42,158 nucleotides of DNA from Achromobacter sp. ASV32. Its GTDB lineage: Bacteria > Pseudomonadota > Gammaproteobacteria > Burkholderiales > Burkholderiaceae_B. Positions 19,639-27,345 of the stretch are shown piece by piece. A program made the position numbers and the translations under genes. Every line of letters begins with the position of its first letter. Within the stretch, counting starts at the first letter, position 1. The notes below the pieces were generated by a model, which saw only the letters and a program-made list of their open reading frames with translations, ran no database searches and was not told the origin of the DNA. Location of the stretch: the NCBI RefSeq assembly GCF_016428805.1, contig NZ_JAELTJ010000042.1, positions 1 to 42,158 on the forward strand, in the 5' to 3' direction.

Positions 19639-19690
19639 CCGGTCAGGTCCGGCCCGGCCGCGGGAGGTCGGCGCAAGGACCAGGAACGAC

Positions 19691-19725
19691 AAGCCCCGCC
19701 AGCGCATTGCCTGGCGGGGCTTTTG
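19691..19725. terminator. terminator after the TonB receptor gene, shared with the convergent SDR operon
   Basis: A 12-bp stem AAGCCCCGCCAG / CTGGCGGGGCTT (19691-19702 with 19711-19722) with an 8-nt loop, followed by TTTTGTTG in the plus direction. In the minus direction the T run is poor, so it is stronger for the receptor transcript. Confidence 0.85.
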
Positions 19726-19755
19726 TTGTCTTGGGGCGTCTGGCTGGGTCGGCGG

Positions 19756-20523
19756 CTACGTCATCAACCAGCCGCCCGCGACATCCAGCACCTGCCCGGT
19801 GACAAAGCGCGCCTGGTCCGACGCAAAGAACAGGCAGGCATCGGCGACTTCTTCGGGCGTGCCCAGGCGGCGCAGGGCGGTCACCTCGGCGACGGCGTCG
19901 TTGATTTCCTTGGGCACGCTCTTGAGCAGCGGCGTGCTGATGCGCCCCGGGGCCAGGCCGTTGACGGTGACGTCATATTCACCCAGTTCCGCCGCCCAAT
20001 GGCGCGTCAGGCCCAGCAGCGCAGCCTTGGTGGCCGCATAGTGCGCGGCGACGATGTCGCAGTAGGCCTTGCCGGCCACCGATGACATGTTGATGACGCG
20101 CCCCTGGCGCTGCTTGACCATGTGAGGCGTGGCCAGATGCGTCATGTAGAAGACGCTGTTCAGGTTGACCGACACCACCTTGTCCCACTCGCCGGGCGTC
20201 ATCTCCCAGACTTTCAGCGCGCGGCCATCGGTCTTGGGCGAGATGCCGACGTTGTTGACCAGGATGGTGGCCGGCCCCAGGTCGCGGGTGATGCGATCGT
20301 AGGCGGCGTGGCACTGGTCGAAATGGGCGACATCGGCCGGTACGAAGGCGACGGCGTGGCCGCGTTGCTTCAACGCCTTTTCGTAGGCTTGGCCGGCCTG
20401 GGCGTTGAAGTCGATCAGGCCGACGCGGGCGCCCTCGGCCAGGAAGCCCTCGACGATGGCCGAGCCGATGCCGCCGACGGCGCCGGTGACGATGACGACC
20501 TGGTCCTGGAAGCGCGCGCTCAT
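19756..20523 (-). CDS. SDR-family oxidoreductase (FabG-like), last gene of the Liv-type transporter operon
   Basis: A 255-residue classical SDR. It has the cofactor motif VTGAVGGIG (about residues 11-19), NNVGIS (about 90), catalytic Ser in NMSSVAG, and YAATK with the catalytic Tyr and Lys (about 157/161). It ends with VLDVAGGW. ATG 20523 overlaps the stop of the oxidoreductase before it (ATGA), showing translational coupling. As the sixth gene of the importer operon, it probably oxidises or reduces a hydroxyl/keto group of the imported compound or a metabolite of it. The substrate is unknown. A longer frame upstream is open but would only shadow the preceding gene. Confidence 0.9.
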   Translation of the reverse strand: MSARFQDQVVIVTGAVGGIGSAIVEGFLAEGARVGLIDFNAQAGQAYEKALKQRGHAVAFVPADVAHFDQCHAAYDRITRDLGPATILVNNVGISPKTDGRALKVWEMTPGEWDKVVSVNLNSVFYMTHLATPHMVKQRQGRVINMSSVAGKAYCDIVAAHYAATKAALLGLTRHWAAELGEYDVTVNGLAPGRISTPLLKSVPKEINDAVAEVTALRRLGTPEEVADACLFFASDQARFVTGQVLDVAGGWLMT

Positions 20524-21515
20524 GGCCGCACCTGCAGCATGATCTTGCCGATGTGCGTGCTGCTTTCCATCAGTGCGTGGGCCTCGCTGGCCCGCGCCAG
20601 CGGAAACACCGCATGGATGCGCGGCAGGCACTGGCCCCGCTCCATCAGCGGCAGCACCTTGTCGGCCAGCGCGCGAGCGATGGCGCCCTTGTCCTCGTCG
20701 GAGCGCGGACGCAGGGTGGACCCGGTGAACGACAGCCGCTTGGTCATGATGGGCAGGGCGTCGATCTCGGCTTTGCTGCCTTCCAGGAAGGCAATCTGCA
20801 CCAGTCGGCCATTGACGGCCAGCAGGCGGATGTTCCTGTTGATGTAGCGTCCGCCGACCATGTCCAGGATGACGTCTACGCCGGCGCCCTGCGTCGCGTC
20901 ACGGATCTCGGTCTCGAAGTCCGCGTCGCGGTAGATCACGGCATGATGCGCGCCGGCCGCCAGGCAGGCCGCGGCTTTTTCCGCATTGCCCACCGTGGTC
21001 CAGACCTCGGCGCCAAAGGCGCGTGCCAGCTGGATGGCGGTCAGCCCGATGCCGCTGGAGCCGCCGTGCACCAGGAATCTTTCGCCGGCGGCCAGCCGGG
21101 CGCGGTCGAACACATTGGTCCAGACGGTGAAGTAGTTCTCGGGAATGGCGGCGGCCGCCAGCAGGTCCAGGCCGCGCGGCACCGGCAGGCAGTGGCGTTC
21201 GTCGGCCAGGCAGTACTGGGCGTAGCCGCCGCCCGGCGTCAAGGCGCAGACCGGGTCGCCCACTTTCCAGAGCGTGGCCTCGGGGCCGGTGGCGATGATG
21301 GTGCCCGACACTTCCAGGCCGAGGTAGGGGGATGCACCGGGCGGGGGCGGGTACGAGCCCGAGCGTTGCAGCACGTCGGGGCGGTTGACCCCGGCGTAGG
21401 CCACTTCGATCAGCACCTGGCGGCCGGTGGGCGATTCCATGTCGCGCTCGGCCGGGCGCAGGCAATCGGGCGCGCCGCCCTTGCCGTGGTCGATGAATGT
21501 GCAGCGTAAAGACAT
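20520..21515 (-). CDS. zinc-independent MDR oxidoreductase (quinone oxidoreductase-like)
   Basis: A 331-residue medium-chain reductase of the NAD(P)H:quinone oxidoreductase/PIG3 type. Hallmarks are YAGVNRPDVLQRSGSYPPPPG, GLEVSGTI, ENYFTVWTNVFD and the dinucleotide loop VHGGSSGIGLTAIQLA (about 145-160). The catalytic and structural zinc cysteines of alcohol dehydrogenases are absent. The frame runs further upstream across livF, but ATG 21515 gives the family start and has AAGGA about 10 nt before it. It follows livF by 20 bp and overlaps the SDR, so it is part of the transporter operon. The family reduces quinones or enones; its substrate here is unknown. Confidence 0.9.
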   Translation of the reverse strand: MSLRCTFIDHGKGGAPDCLRPAERDMESPTGRQVLIEVAYAGVNRPDVLQRSGSYPPPPGASPYLGLEVSGTIIATGPEATLWKVGDPVCALTPGGGYAQYCLADERHCLPVPRGLDLLAAAAIPENYFTVWTNVFDRARLAAGERFLVHGGSSGIGLTAIQLARAFGAEVWTTVGNAEKAAACLAAGAHHAVIYRDADFETEIRDATQGAGVDVILDMVGGRYINRNIRLLAVNGRLVQIAFLEGSKAEIDALPIMTKRLSFTGSTLRPRSDEDKGAIARALADKVLPLMERGQCLPRIHAVFPLARASEAHALMESSTHIGKIMLQVRP

Positions 21516-21535
21516 AAGGGATGGGTCCTTGGTGT

Positions 21536-22240
21536 TCAATGGCCCAGGTAGGCCTTCTTGACATGGGGGTCGGCCAGCAGTTCGGCGCCGGTGCCGGTAC
21601 GCACGATGGCGCCGTTTTCCAGCACGTAGCCGCGGTCGGCCAGCCGCAGGGTGCGGAACACGTTCTGCTCGACCAGCAGCACGGTCACGCCGTGCGAGGT
21701 GACGTTGCGGATGATGTCGAACATCTGCTGCACCAGCAGCGGCGACAGACCCAGCGACGGCTCGTCGAATACCAGCAGCTTGGGGTCGGCCATCATGCCG
21801 CGCGCGATCGCCACCATCTGCTGTTCGCCGCCAGACAGCGAACCGGCATACTGGCCCAGCCGTTCGCGCACGCGCGGGAAGATCTGCAGCACTTCCTCCA
21901 GCTTGCGCTGCACGATGGGCCGGGCGGCGCGCTTGTACGAGCCCATCAGCAGGTTGTCCTTCACGGTGAAGTGCGGAAACAGCTGGCGGCCTTCCGGAAT
22001 CATGGTGATGCCGGCATCGACGATGTCGTACGGCTGGCGGTTGGTCAGGTCCTGGCCCTCGAATTCCACACGGCCGCTGGTGGCGCCGATGACGCCGCAC
22101 AGGGTCTTGAGCGTGGTGGTCTTGCCAGCGCCGTTGGCGCCGATCAGCGTGACGATCTCGCCGGCGTGCACCTCGAAGTTCAGGCCGTTGAGCACCTGGC
22201 TCTTGCCGTAGCCCGACGAAAGATCCGAAACCTTAAGCAT
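21536..22240 (-). CDS. livF: branched-chain amino acid-type ABC transporter ATP-binding protein LivF
   Basis: A 234-residue ATPase of the HAAT family that powers uptake together with LivG. Walker A is GANGAGKTT (about 36-44), the signature is LSGGEQQM (about 137), and Walker B is LLVFDEPSLGLSP. The C-terminal VLVEQNV carries the switch region. The start overlaps the end of the LivM-LivG fusion by 8 bp, and its AAGGAG ribosome-binding site lies inside that gene. The symbol reflects the family; the cargo need not be an amino acid, given the catabolic genes around it. Confidence 0.93.
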   Translation of the reverse strand: MLKVSDLSSGYGKSQVLNGLNFEVHAGEIVTLIGANGAGKTTTLKTLCGVIGATSGRVEFEGQDLTNRQPYDIVDAGITMIPEGRQLFPHFTVKDNLLMGSYKRAARPIVQRKLEEVLQIFPRVRERLGQYAGSLSGGEQQMVAIARGMMADPKLLVFDEPSLGLSPLLVQQMFDIIRNVTSHGVTVLLVEQNVFRTLRLADRGYVLENGAIVRTGTGAELLADPHVKKAYLGH

Positions 22241-24014
22241 CCTGGTACTCCTTGCCCAAATAGGCTTCGATGACGGCGGGGTTCTCGACCACGTCCTTGG
22301 GCGCCCCGCTGACCAGCACCGCGCCTTCGTTCAGCACGATGATGCGGTCCGACAGGGCCATGGTGGCCTGCATCATGTGTTCGATCAGCAGCACGGACAC
22401 ACCTGAATCGCGGATGCGGCGGATCATCTGGATGGACTTTTCGATGTCGGTGGGGTTCAGGCCCGCCATCACTTCGTCCAGCAGCAGGATGCGGGGCCGG
22501 ATGGCCAGCGCGCGCGCGATCTCCAGCCGCTTCATGCCGCCCACCGTCAGGCTGCGGGCTTCGGTGTTCAGGTACTTGAGCAGGTCGGTTTCCTCGGCCA
22601 CCTTCAGTGCGATCTGCTCGGCTTGCTCGCGGTCCGAGGTGCGGATGAAGGCGCCCAGCATGATGTTTTCCAGCACCGTCAGGCCGGTGAACGGCTTGGC
22701 GATCTGGAAGGTGCGGCCCAGGCCCTGGTGCGCGAATTCGTCCGGCGAGCTGCAGGCGACCCAGTTGCCCTGGGCGTCGCGCATCGACACGGCGCCCTTG
22801 TCCGGCGACAGAAAGCCCGACAGCAGGTTGAACACCGTGGTCTTGCCGGCGCCATTGGGGCCGATCATGCCCAGGATCTCGTTCTGGTTCAGCGTCAGCG
22901 ACACGTCGTTGGTGGCGCGCAGGCCGCCGAAGCTCTTGAACAGCTTGTCGGCCTTGAGCACGGGCTGTTCATTGCGGACCGCATCGTGCGGGCGGGCCGG
23001 TTCGGCGAGCTTGCGTTTGGCCGGTGGCGTGCCCAGATAGGGCAGCCGCGCCAGGGCGCGCTCGATGGCCGGGCCGAAGGCGCCGGCCAGGCCGCGCGGA
23101 ATGGTCAGCACCACCGCCACGAGGATCAGGCCGTAGATCAGCCCGTGCATGCCGTTGCCCACGCTGGACAGCCAGCCGCGCGCCAGTTCGGCAATCGGCA
23201 GCACCAGGAAGGTGCCGGCGATGGGGCCGGCCACCGTGCCCAGGCCGCCGATCAGGGCGAACATGGCCACCTGGACCGACAGTTCCAGCGAAAATGCGGA
23301 GCTGGGGTCGACGAAGGTCAGGTAGGTGATGTGGAAGGTGCCGATCACGCTGGTCAGCATGGCCGAGATGACCGCGGCGATGATCTTCACGCGCACGGTT
23401 GGAATGCCCACCGCCAGCGCCGCGTCCTCGCGTTCGCGGATGGCGATCAGGTAGTGGCCGATGCGCGATTTGCGGATATACCACGACACCCAGGTCACCA
23501 GCAGGAACAGGCCGAAGGCGATGATCACGTAGTTGATCTTTTCGCGGAATACGATCCAGGCCCAGCCGATATTCAGCGGCAGGCTGATGCCGCTGGAGCC
23601 GCCGGTCCAGCTTTCCTCGTGGATGACCAGCAGCCGCACCACTTCCAGGATGGCGATGGTGGCCAGCGCGAAGAACGGGCCGCGCAGCCGCAGCGTGGGG
23701 TAGCTGATCAGGATGGCTACCGCCGCCGAAATGGCCGCGCCCGCCAGCATGCCGAACCAGGGCGAGATGCCGAAGTTCTGCGTCAGCAGCGTGGCGGTGT
23801 AGCCGCCGATGCCGTAGAACACCGCGTGGCCCAGCGACAACTGGCCGGCATAGCCGCCGACGATGTTCCAGGCCACCGACAGCGCGGAAAAGACGAACAG
23901 CAGGACGAACAGGTTGGTCCAGAACGGCGTGCCCAATACCGCGGGCACGATGAACATGACGATCAGCAGGATAAGGCTGACGTAGGCTTTGGGGCTTCGA
24001 AAGTCGGGAAACAC
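22233..24014 (-). CDS. fused LivM permease-LivG ATPase of a branched-chain amino acid-type ABC importer
   Basis: A 593-residue fusion. Residues 1 to about 320 form the LivM-type inner-membrane permease with 8-10 hydrophobic segments (landmark GYAGQLSLGHAVFYGIGGY; EAA-like loop around REREDAALAVGI). After a short linker (TPPAKRKLAEPARPHD), residues of about 345-593 form the LivG-type ATPase: Walker A GPNGAGKTT, Walker B ILLLDEVMAGLNP, and H-loop LIEHMM. The ABC signature reads LTVGGMKRLEIARA instead of the common LSYGQQR/LSGGQ. Separate livM and livG genes are the usual state, so the fusion fixes 1:1 stoichiometry. It starts 22 bp after livH and overlaps livF. Confidence 0.94.
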   Translation of the reverse strand: MFPDFRSPKAYVSLILLIVMFIVPAVLGTPFWTNLFVLLFVFSALSVAWNIVGGYAGQLSLGHAVFYGIGGYTATLLTQNFGISPWFGMLAGAAISAAVAILISYPTLRLRGPFFALATIAILEVVRLLVIHEESWTGGSSGISLPLNIGWAWIVFREKINYVIIAFGLFLLVTWVSWYIRKSRIGHYLIAIREREDAALAVGIPTVRVKIIAAVISAMLTSVIGTFHITYLTFVDPSSAFSLELSVQVAMFALIGGLGTVAGPIAGTFLVLPIAELARGWLSSVGNGMHGLIYGLILVAVVLTIPRGLAGAFGPAIERALARLPYLGTPPAKRKLAEPARPHDAVRNEQPVLKADKLFKSFGGLRATNDVSLTLNQNEILGMIGPNGAGKTTVFNLLSGFLSPDKGAVSMRDAQGNWVACSSPDEFAHQGLGRTFQIAKPFTGLTVLENIMLGAFIRTSDREQAEQIALKVAEETDLLKYLNTEARSLTVGGMKRLEIARALAIRPRILLLDEVMAGLNPTDIEKSIQMIRRIRDSGVSVLLIEHMMQATMALSDRIIVLNEGAVLVSGAPKDVVENPAVIEAYLGKEYQDA

Positions 24015-24036
24015 GTCTCGCTCCTTGTGGTTCTGG

Positions 24037-24903
24037 TCACTCTGTGCCGACGCCGAACAGGCCGGTCGGGCGCAGGACGAGGATCAAGAGGAAGATCCCG
24101 AAATAGACGACCTCTTTGAGGTCGGGGGCGATGTAGTAACCCGCCAGCGTGTCGACGATGCCGATGATCATGGACCCGGCCACGGCGCCATACAGGCTGC
24201 CCAGGCCGCCCAGCACGACGATCACGAAGGCGGTCAGCACGAAATACGTGCCGACGGTCGGGAACACGGGGTACTGCGGCGCCAACAGGCCGGCGGCGAT
24301 GCCGACGAAGGCGGTGCCCAGGCCGAAGGCGATGGCGTAGACGTTGTTGACGTTCACACCCATCAAGGTGGCGGCGTAGCGATGCTGCGCCACCGCGCGC
24401 AATGCGCGGCCCAGATAGGTGCGGTGCATGAACAGGTGCAGCAGCACGGCCAGTCCGATGCCCACGACGAAGGTGATGAGCTGGCCCGTCACCATGGAAT
24501 AGGCGCCCACGTCGATGGCGTTGGTCCCCAGCTCGACGGGCGCGCGATAGACGTTGGCCCCGAAGATCACCAGCGCCAGATTCAGCAGGATGGTGGACAC
24601 GCCCACCGTGGCGAAGATCTGGATGTGCTGGTCGGCATTGAGCAGCGGCTGGATGATGCCCTTCTGCGTCAGCGCGCCCAGCGCGAACAGGATGACCGCC
24701 ACCGGCACCAGGCCGATGTACGGATGCACGCCGAACTGCGCGGCGATCAGATAGACCAGGTACATGCCGATCATCAGGAATTCGCCGTGGGCGAAGTTCA
24801 CGACGCGCACGACGCCGAAGATCAGCGTCAGCCCCAGGCTGATGATGGTGTATGCGCCGCCCAGCAACAGGCCGTTGATGACCAGTTGAATGAAGATATC
24901 CAT
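24037..24903 (-). CDS. livH: branched-chain amino acid-type ABC transporter permease LivH
   Basis: A 288-residue inner-membrane permease with about eight hydrophobic helices. Family signatures are NGLLLGGAYTIISLGLTLIFGVVRVVNFAHGE at the N-terminus, a cytoplasmic EAA-type loop (GRALRAVAQHRYAATLMGVN) and VVLGGLGSLYGAVAGS. It pairs with the LivM part of the next gene. It follows the binding-protein gene by 126 bp containing two strong stem-loops, which probably lower its expression relative to the binding protein. Confidence 0.93.
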   Translation of the reverse strand: MDIFIQLVINGLLLGGAYTIISLGLTLIFGVVRVVNFAHGEFLMIGMYLVYLIAAQFGVHPYIGLVPVAVILFALGALTQKGIIQPLLNADQHIQIFATVGVSTILLNLALVIFGANVYRAPVELGTNAIDVGAYSMVTGQLITFVVGIGLAVLLHLFMHRTYLGRALRAVAQHRYAATLMGVNVNNVYAIAFGLGTAFVGIAAGLLAPQYPVFPTVGTYFVLTAFVIVVLGGLGSLYGAVAGSMIIGIVDTLAGYYIAPDLKEVVYFGIFLLILVLRPTGLFGVGTE

Positions 24904-24928
24904 GGTGCAACCTCTTAGAACGGGGTGC

Positions 24929-25006
24929 GCCCCGGCCCCGCGGCCGCGCCGGCAGGGCCGGGGCCTGCTGGCCCCTGTGTTACGCCAGGCGCCCCCGAGC
25001 GCCTGG
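24929..25006 (-). promoter_or_regulatory. two intercistronic stem-loops between the binding-protein gene and livH
   Basis: Stem 1 is a perfect 10-bp repeat GCCCCGGCCC / GGGCCGGGGC (24929-24938 with 24955-24964). Stem 2 is CCAGGCGC / GCGCCTGG (24985-24992 with 24999-25006). Neither has a T run on the minus strand. They probably stabilise the upstream binding-protein mRNA or partly attenuate readthrough, as is common between periplasmic-receptor and permease genes. Confidence 0.6.
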
Positions 25007-25029
25007 TTGCTGGCATGTCGTCCTGCTTG

Positions 25030-26229
25030 TTATTTCTTGAAGACAGGCTTGCCCAGCGCGAGGTTGCTCGGGGCGATGGTGACCAGCTTGCCGTCCTGCC
25101 ACTGCATCACGTAGAACGTGGACGCATTGTTCTGGCCGTCTTCGCCGAAGTCGAAGGCCCAGCCGTTGGCGGTCTGGCCGGCGGGCTTCTTGTAGGCCAG
25201 CACGGCGGCGCGGATCTTGTCCTTGTCGGTGGACTTGGCCGCGGCGATGGCTTCGAAGAAGGCCTTGGCGCCGACGTAGTTGGTCAGGCTGTGGCCGGAT
25301 TGCGGATCGCTCTTGTAGGTGGACGTGTAGGCTTGCAGGAACTTGTCCAGGCCGGGCGCGCCGGCCGGGTTGATGGACGATTGCGGGAAGTCCAGGTCGA
25401 ACACGCCGTTCATATCGGCGCCCACGGCCTTGGCGGTGTCGGCCAGCGAATAGCCGCCGCCCGCGCCGATCACGACCTTGGGCTTGAAGCCCGCGGCGCG
25501 CGCCTGGCTGAAGAACAGGATGGCGTCGTTCTGGTAGGCGGTCTGCAGCACCACGTCGACCTTGGCGCCCTTCAGGCGCAGGATCAACGAAGACAGGTCG
25601 ACGGTCTTGGCGGAATAGGGCAGCACTTCGGCCACGGTGTAGCCCAGTTCCTGGGCACGCTTTTTCTCGGTGGCGGCCACGTCGGTGCCGTAGGGCCCGT
25701 CTTCGTGGATGATGCCGATCCTGATGTCCTTGGGGGTCAGGCCCATGCCGGGCGCGATGGTGTCGTGCAGCGCGTTGACCACCGACACGCCGTACAGCGC
25801 GGTGTTGGGGTTGCTGCGAAACAGGTACTTGTAGCCGCGCGTGGTGATCTTGTGGGCGGTGGCGCCCAGTTCAAAGTAGGGCACGCCAGCCAGTTCGGTC
25901 ACGGGCGAGGCCGCGTACGAGATGCCCGAGGCATAGCTGCCGAACACGCCGATCACGTTCGAGGAAATCAGGCGCTTGGTTTCCGACACGGCCTGGGTGG
26001 GGTCGACGGCGTCGGCTTTGATGATTTCGATCTTTTCGCCGTTGATCCCGCCGGCGGCATTGATTTCATTGACGGCCAGTTCCAGGCCGCGATAGCTCTC
26101 CTGTCCCAGCAGCGCCAGGGCGCCGCTGAACGGGAAGAGGGCGCCTACTTTCATGTCGGCCGCTGCGGTGCCGCTGACCACGACGCCGCACAGGCCCAGC
26201 GCGATGGCGAATTTATTGAACTTGAACAC
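25030..26229 (-). CDS. periplasmic substrate-binding protein, Leu/Ile/Val-type (Peripla_BP_6)
   Basis: A 399-residue type-I periplasmic binding protein, first gene of the importer operon. The signal peptide covers about residues 1-24 (MFKFNKFAIALGLCGVVVSG...AAADMKV). The mature start VGALFPFSGALALLGQESYRGLELAVNEINAAGG is the LivJ/K-type pattern. The start is GTG, 8 nt after AAAGGAG. Family members bind branched-chain amino acids, amides, aromatic acids or other carboxylates, so sequence alone does not give the cargo. Expression is probably governed by the operator at 26293-26305, 63 bp upstream. Operon order is receptor, livH, livMG fusion, livF, oxidoreductase, SDR. Confidence 0.94.
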   Translation of the reverse strand: MFKFNKFAIALGLCGVVVSGTAAADMKVGALFPFSGALALLGQESYRGLELAVNEINAAGGINGEKIEIIKADAVDPTQAVSETKRLISSNVIGVFGSYASGISYAASPVTELAGVPYFELGATAHKITTRGYKYLFRSNPNTALYGVSVVNALHDTIAPGMGLTPKDIRIGIIHEDGPYGTDVAATEKKRAQELGYTVAEVLPYSAKTVDLSSLILRLKGAKVDVVLQTAYQNDAILFFSQARAAGFKPKVVIGAGGGYSLADTAKAVGADMNGVFDLDFPQSSINPAGAPGLDKFLQAYTSTYKSDPQSGHSLTNYVGAKAFFEAIAAAKSTDKDKIRAAVLAYKKPAGQTANGWAFDFGEDGQNNASTFYVMQWQDGKLVTIAPSNLALGKPVFKK

Positions 26230-26292
26230 TGTCTACGCTCCTTTGTTGGTATGGGATGCGGACTGTCTGCTGCGTCGTCCGTCTGTTTTTAA

Positions 26293-26305
26293 ATATATGA
26301 TATAT
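26293..26305 (-). promoter_or_regulatory. operator copy A (importer operon), ATATAT-n-ATATAT
   Basis: A perfect 13-bp palindrome. Read in the direction of the importer operon it is CATATATCATATATTT, nearly the same as copy C (TATATATCATATATTC). It lies 63 bp upstream of the GTG start of the binding-protein gene. It is a probable site for the GntR regulator encoded at 30417-31121. Confidence 0.75.
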
Positions 26306-26506
26306 GCGCCGGCGGGGTGTGGAAACCTCGTTCTGGATTCTAGTGCCGGACTCGTCACACTGAATCGGGGATTTCCCTCAAGCCGCATGAATAAAGCGTT
26401 TCCAGGCTATTGTCTCCTGGGTGAAGGCGAAAATTCCGCCCGCCGGACTCAGCAAATAGGACCACTTCCCGACAATGTAATGGAACCGAAAGTATTGCCG
26501 AAAATC

Positions 26507-26519
26507 ATATATCCTATAT
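26507..26519 (+). promoter_or_regulatory. operator copy B (SDR/CRYL1-like/BKACE operon)
   Basis: ATATATCCTATAT, a palindrome with one mismatched pair and 6-bp half-sites, lies 43 bp upstream of ATG 26563. In the direction of transcription it reads CATATATCCTATATCA, matching copies A and C closely. Confidence 0.72.
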
Positions 26520-26562
26520 CATCAAGCACGCGTTTTACCAAAAAGATCCAGGAGACACACGC

Positions 26563-27345
26563 ATGTTCGAGGAAGTGGATTTCGCCGGGAAAAAGGTACT
26601 GATCACGGCCGGCGCCGACGGGCTGGGCCTGGAAATGGCGCAGGTGTTTCACCGCGCGGGCGCCTCGGTGCTGGTGTGCGACGTCAACCGCGATCGCCTG
26701 GCCGCGGTGCCGGCCGAATTGCCCGGCGTGCATGCCGTGCACGCGGACGTGTCGGACGAAGACAGCGTGGCCGCGCTGTTCGCGACGGTCCGGCAAAAGC
26801 TGGGCGGCCTGGACATCCTGGTCAACAACGCCGGCGTGGCCGGCCCCACCGGGTTCGTCGAAACCCTGTCCAAGGCCGACTGGGACCGCACGCTGGCCGT
26901 CAATATCACGGGCCAGTTTCTGTGCGCCCGCCAGGCCATCCCGCTACTGAAGGAATCGCGCGCCGGCGTGATGATCAACCTGTCGTCGGCCGCGGGCCAC
27001 CTGGGCTTTGCCGGGCGGTCGGTGTACTCGGCGTCCAAATGGGCGGTCATCGGCTTCACCAAGTCGCTGGCCATCGAGCTGGGCGGGCATGGCATCCGCG
27101 TCAACGCCATCTTGCCGGGGGCCGTCGAGGGGCCGCGCATCCGCGCGGTCATCGCCGCCAAGGCCAAGACGCTGGGCAAGCCGGTGGACGAGATCGCTGC
27201 GCTGTACGAGAACCAGGCGGCGCTGGGCCGCATGGTCACGGCCCGCGACATCGCCAACATGGTGCTGTTCAACGCCAGCGAGGCCGCCCGCAGCGTTACC
27301 GGCCAGGCCATCGTGGTCGATGGCTTTACACAGAAGCTCTACTGA
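26563..27345 (+). CDS. SDR-family oxidoreductase, first gene of the BKACE operon
   Basis: A 260-residue classical SDR. The cofactor loop is ITAGADGLG (residues 14-22), where the first canonical Gly is Ala. NNAGVAG, the catalytic Ser in NLSSAAG and YSASK with Tyr and Lys (about 151/155) are present, and the C-terminus is VVDGFTQKLY. AGGAG lies before ATG 26563. The stop overlaps the next start by one base (TGATG). It probably oxidises a hydroxyl of a hydroxy-acid or polyol before the dehydrogenase and cleavage steps encoded next. The substrate is unknown. Confidence 0.91.
   Translation: MFEEVDFAGKKVLITAGADGLGLEMAQVFHRAGASVLVCDVNRDRLAAVPAELPGVHAVHADVSDEDSVAALFATVRQKLGGLDILVNNAGVAGPTGFVETLSKADWDRTLAVNITGQFLCARQAIPLLKESRAGVMINLSSAAGHLGFAGRSVYSASKWAVIGFTKSLAIELGGHGIRVNAILPGAVEGPRIRAVIAAKAKTLGKPVDEIAALYENQAALGRMVTARDIANMVLFNASEAARSVTGQAIVVDGFTQKLY

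Larger units (their letters stand above)
26230..26562. other. 333-bp divergent promoter region with two shared operators
   Basis: No gene is supported here. The region separates the importer operon (minus) from the SDR/CRYL1-like/BKACE operon (plus). It is AT-richer than its surroundings and carries one ATATAT-type operator close to each start (26293-26305 and 26507-26519). A weak 5-bp inverted repeat CCAGG/CCTGG (26402-26420) lies in the middle. Confidence 0.8.

Noticed and set aside
20520-22100. A possible fusion of the oxidoreductase with an N-terminal domain across livF
   Set aside because: The upstream part is the antiparallel-frame shadow of livF. ATG 21515 gives the family N-terminus with its own ribosome-binding site.
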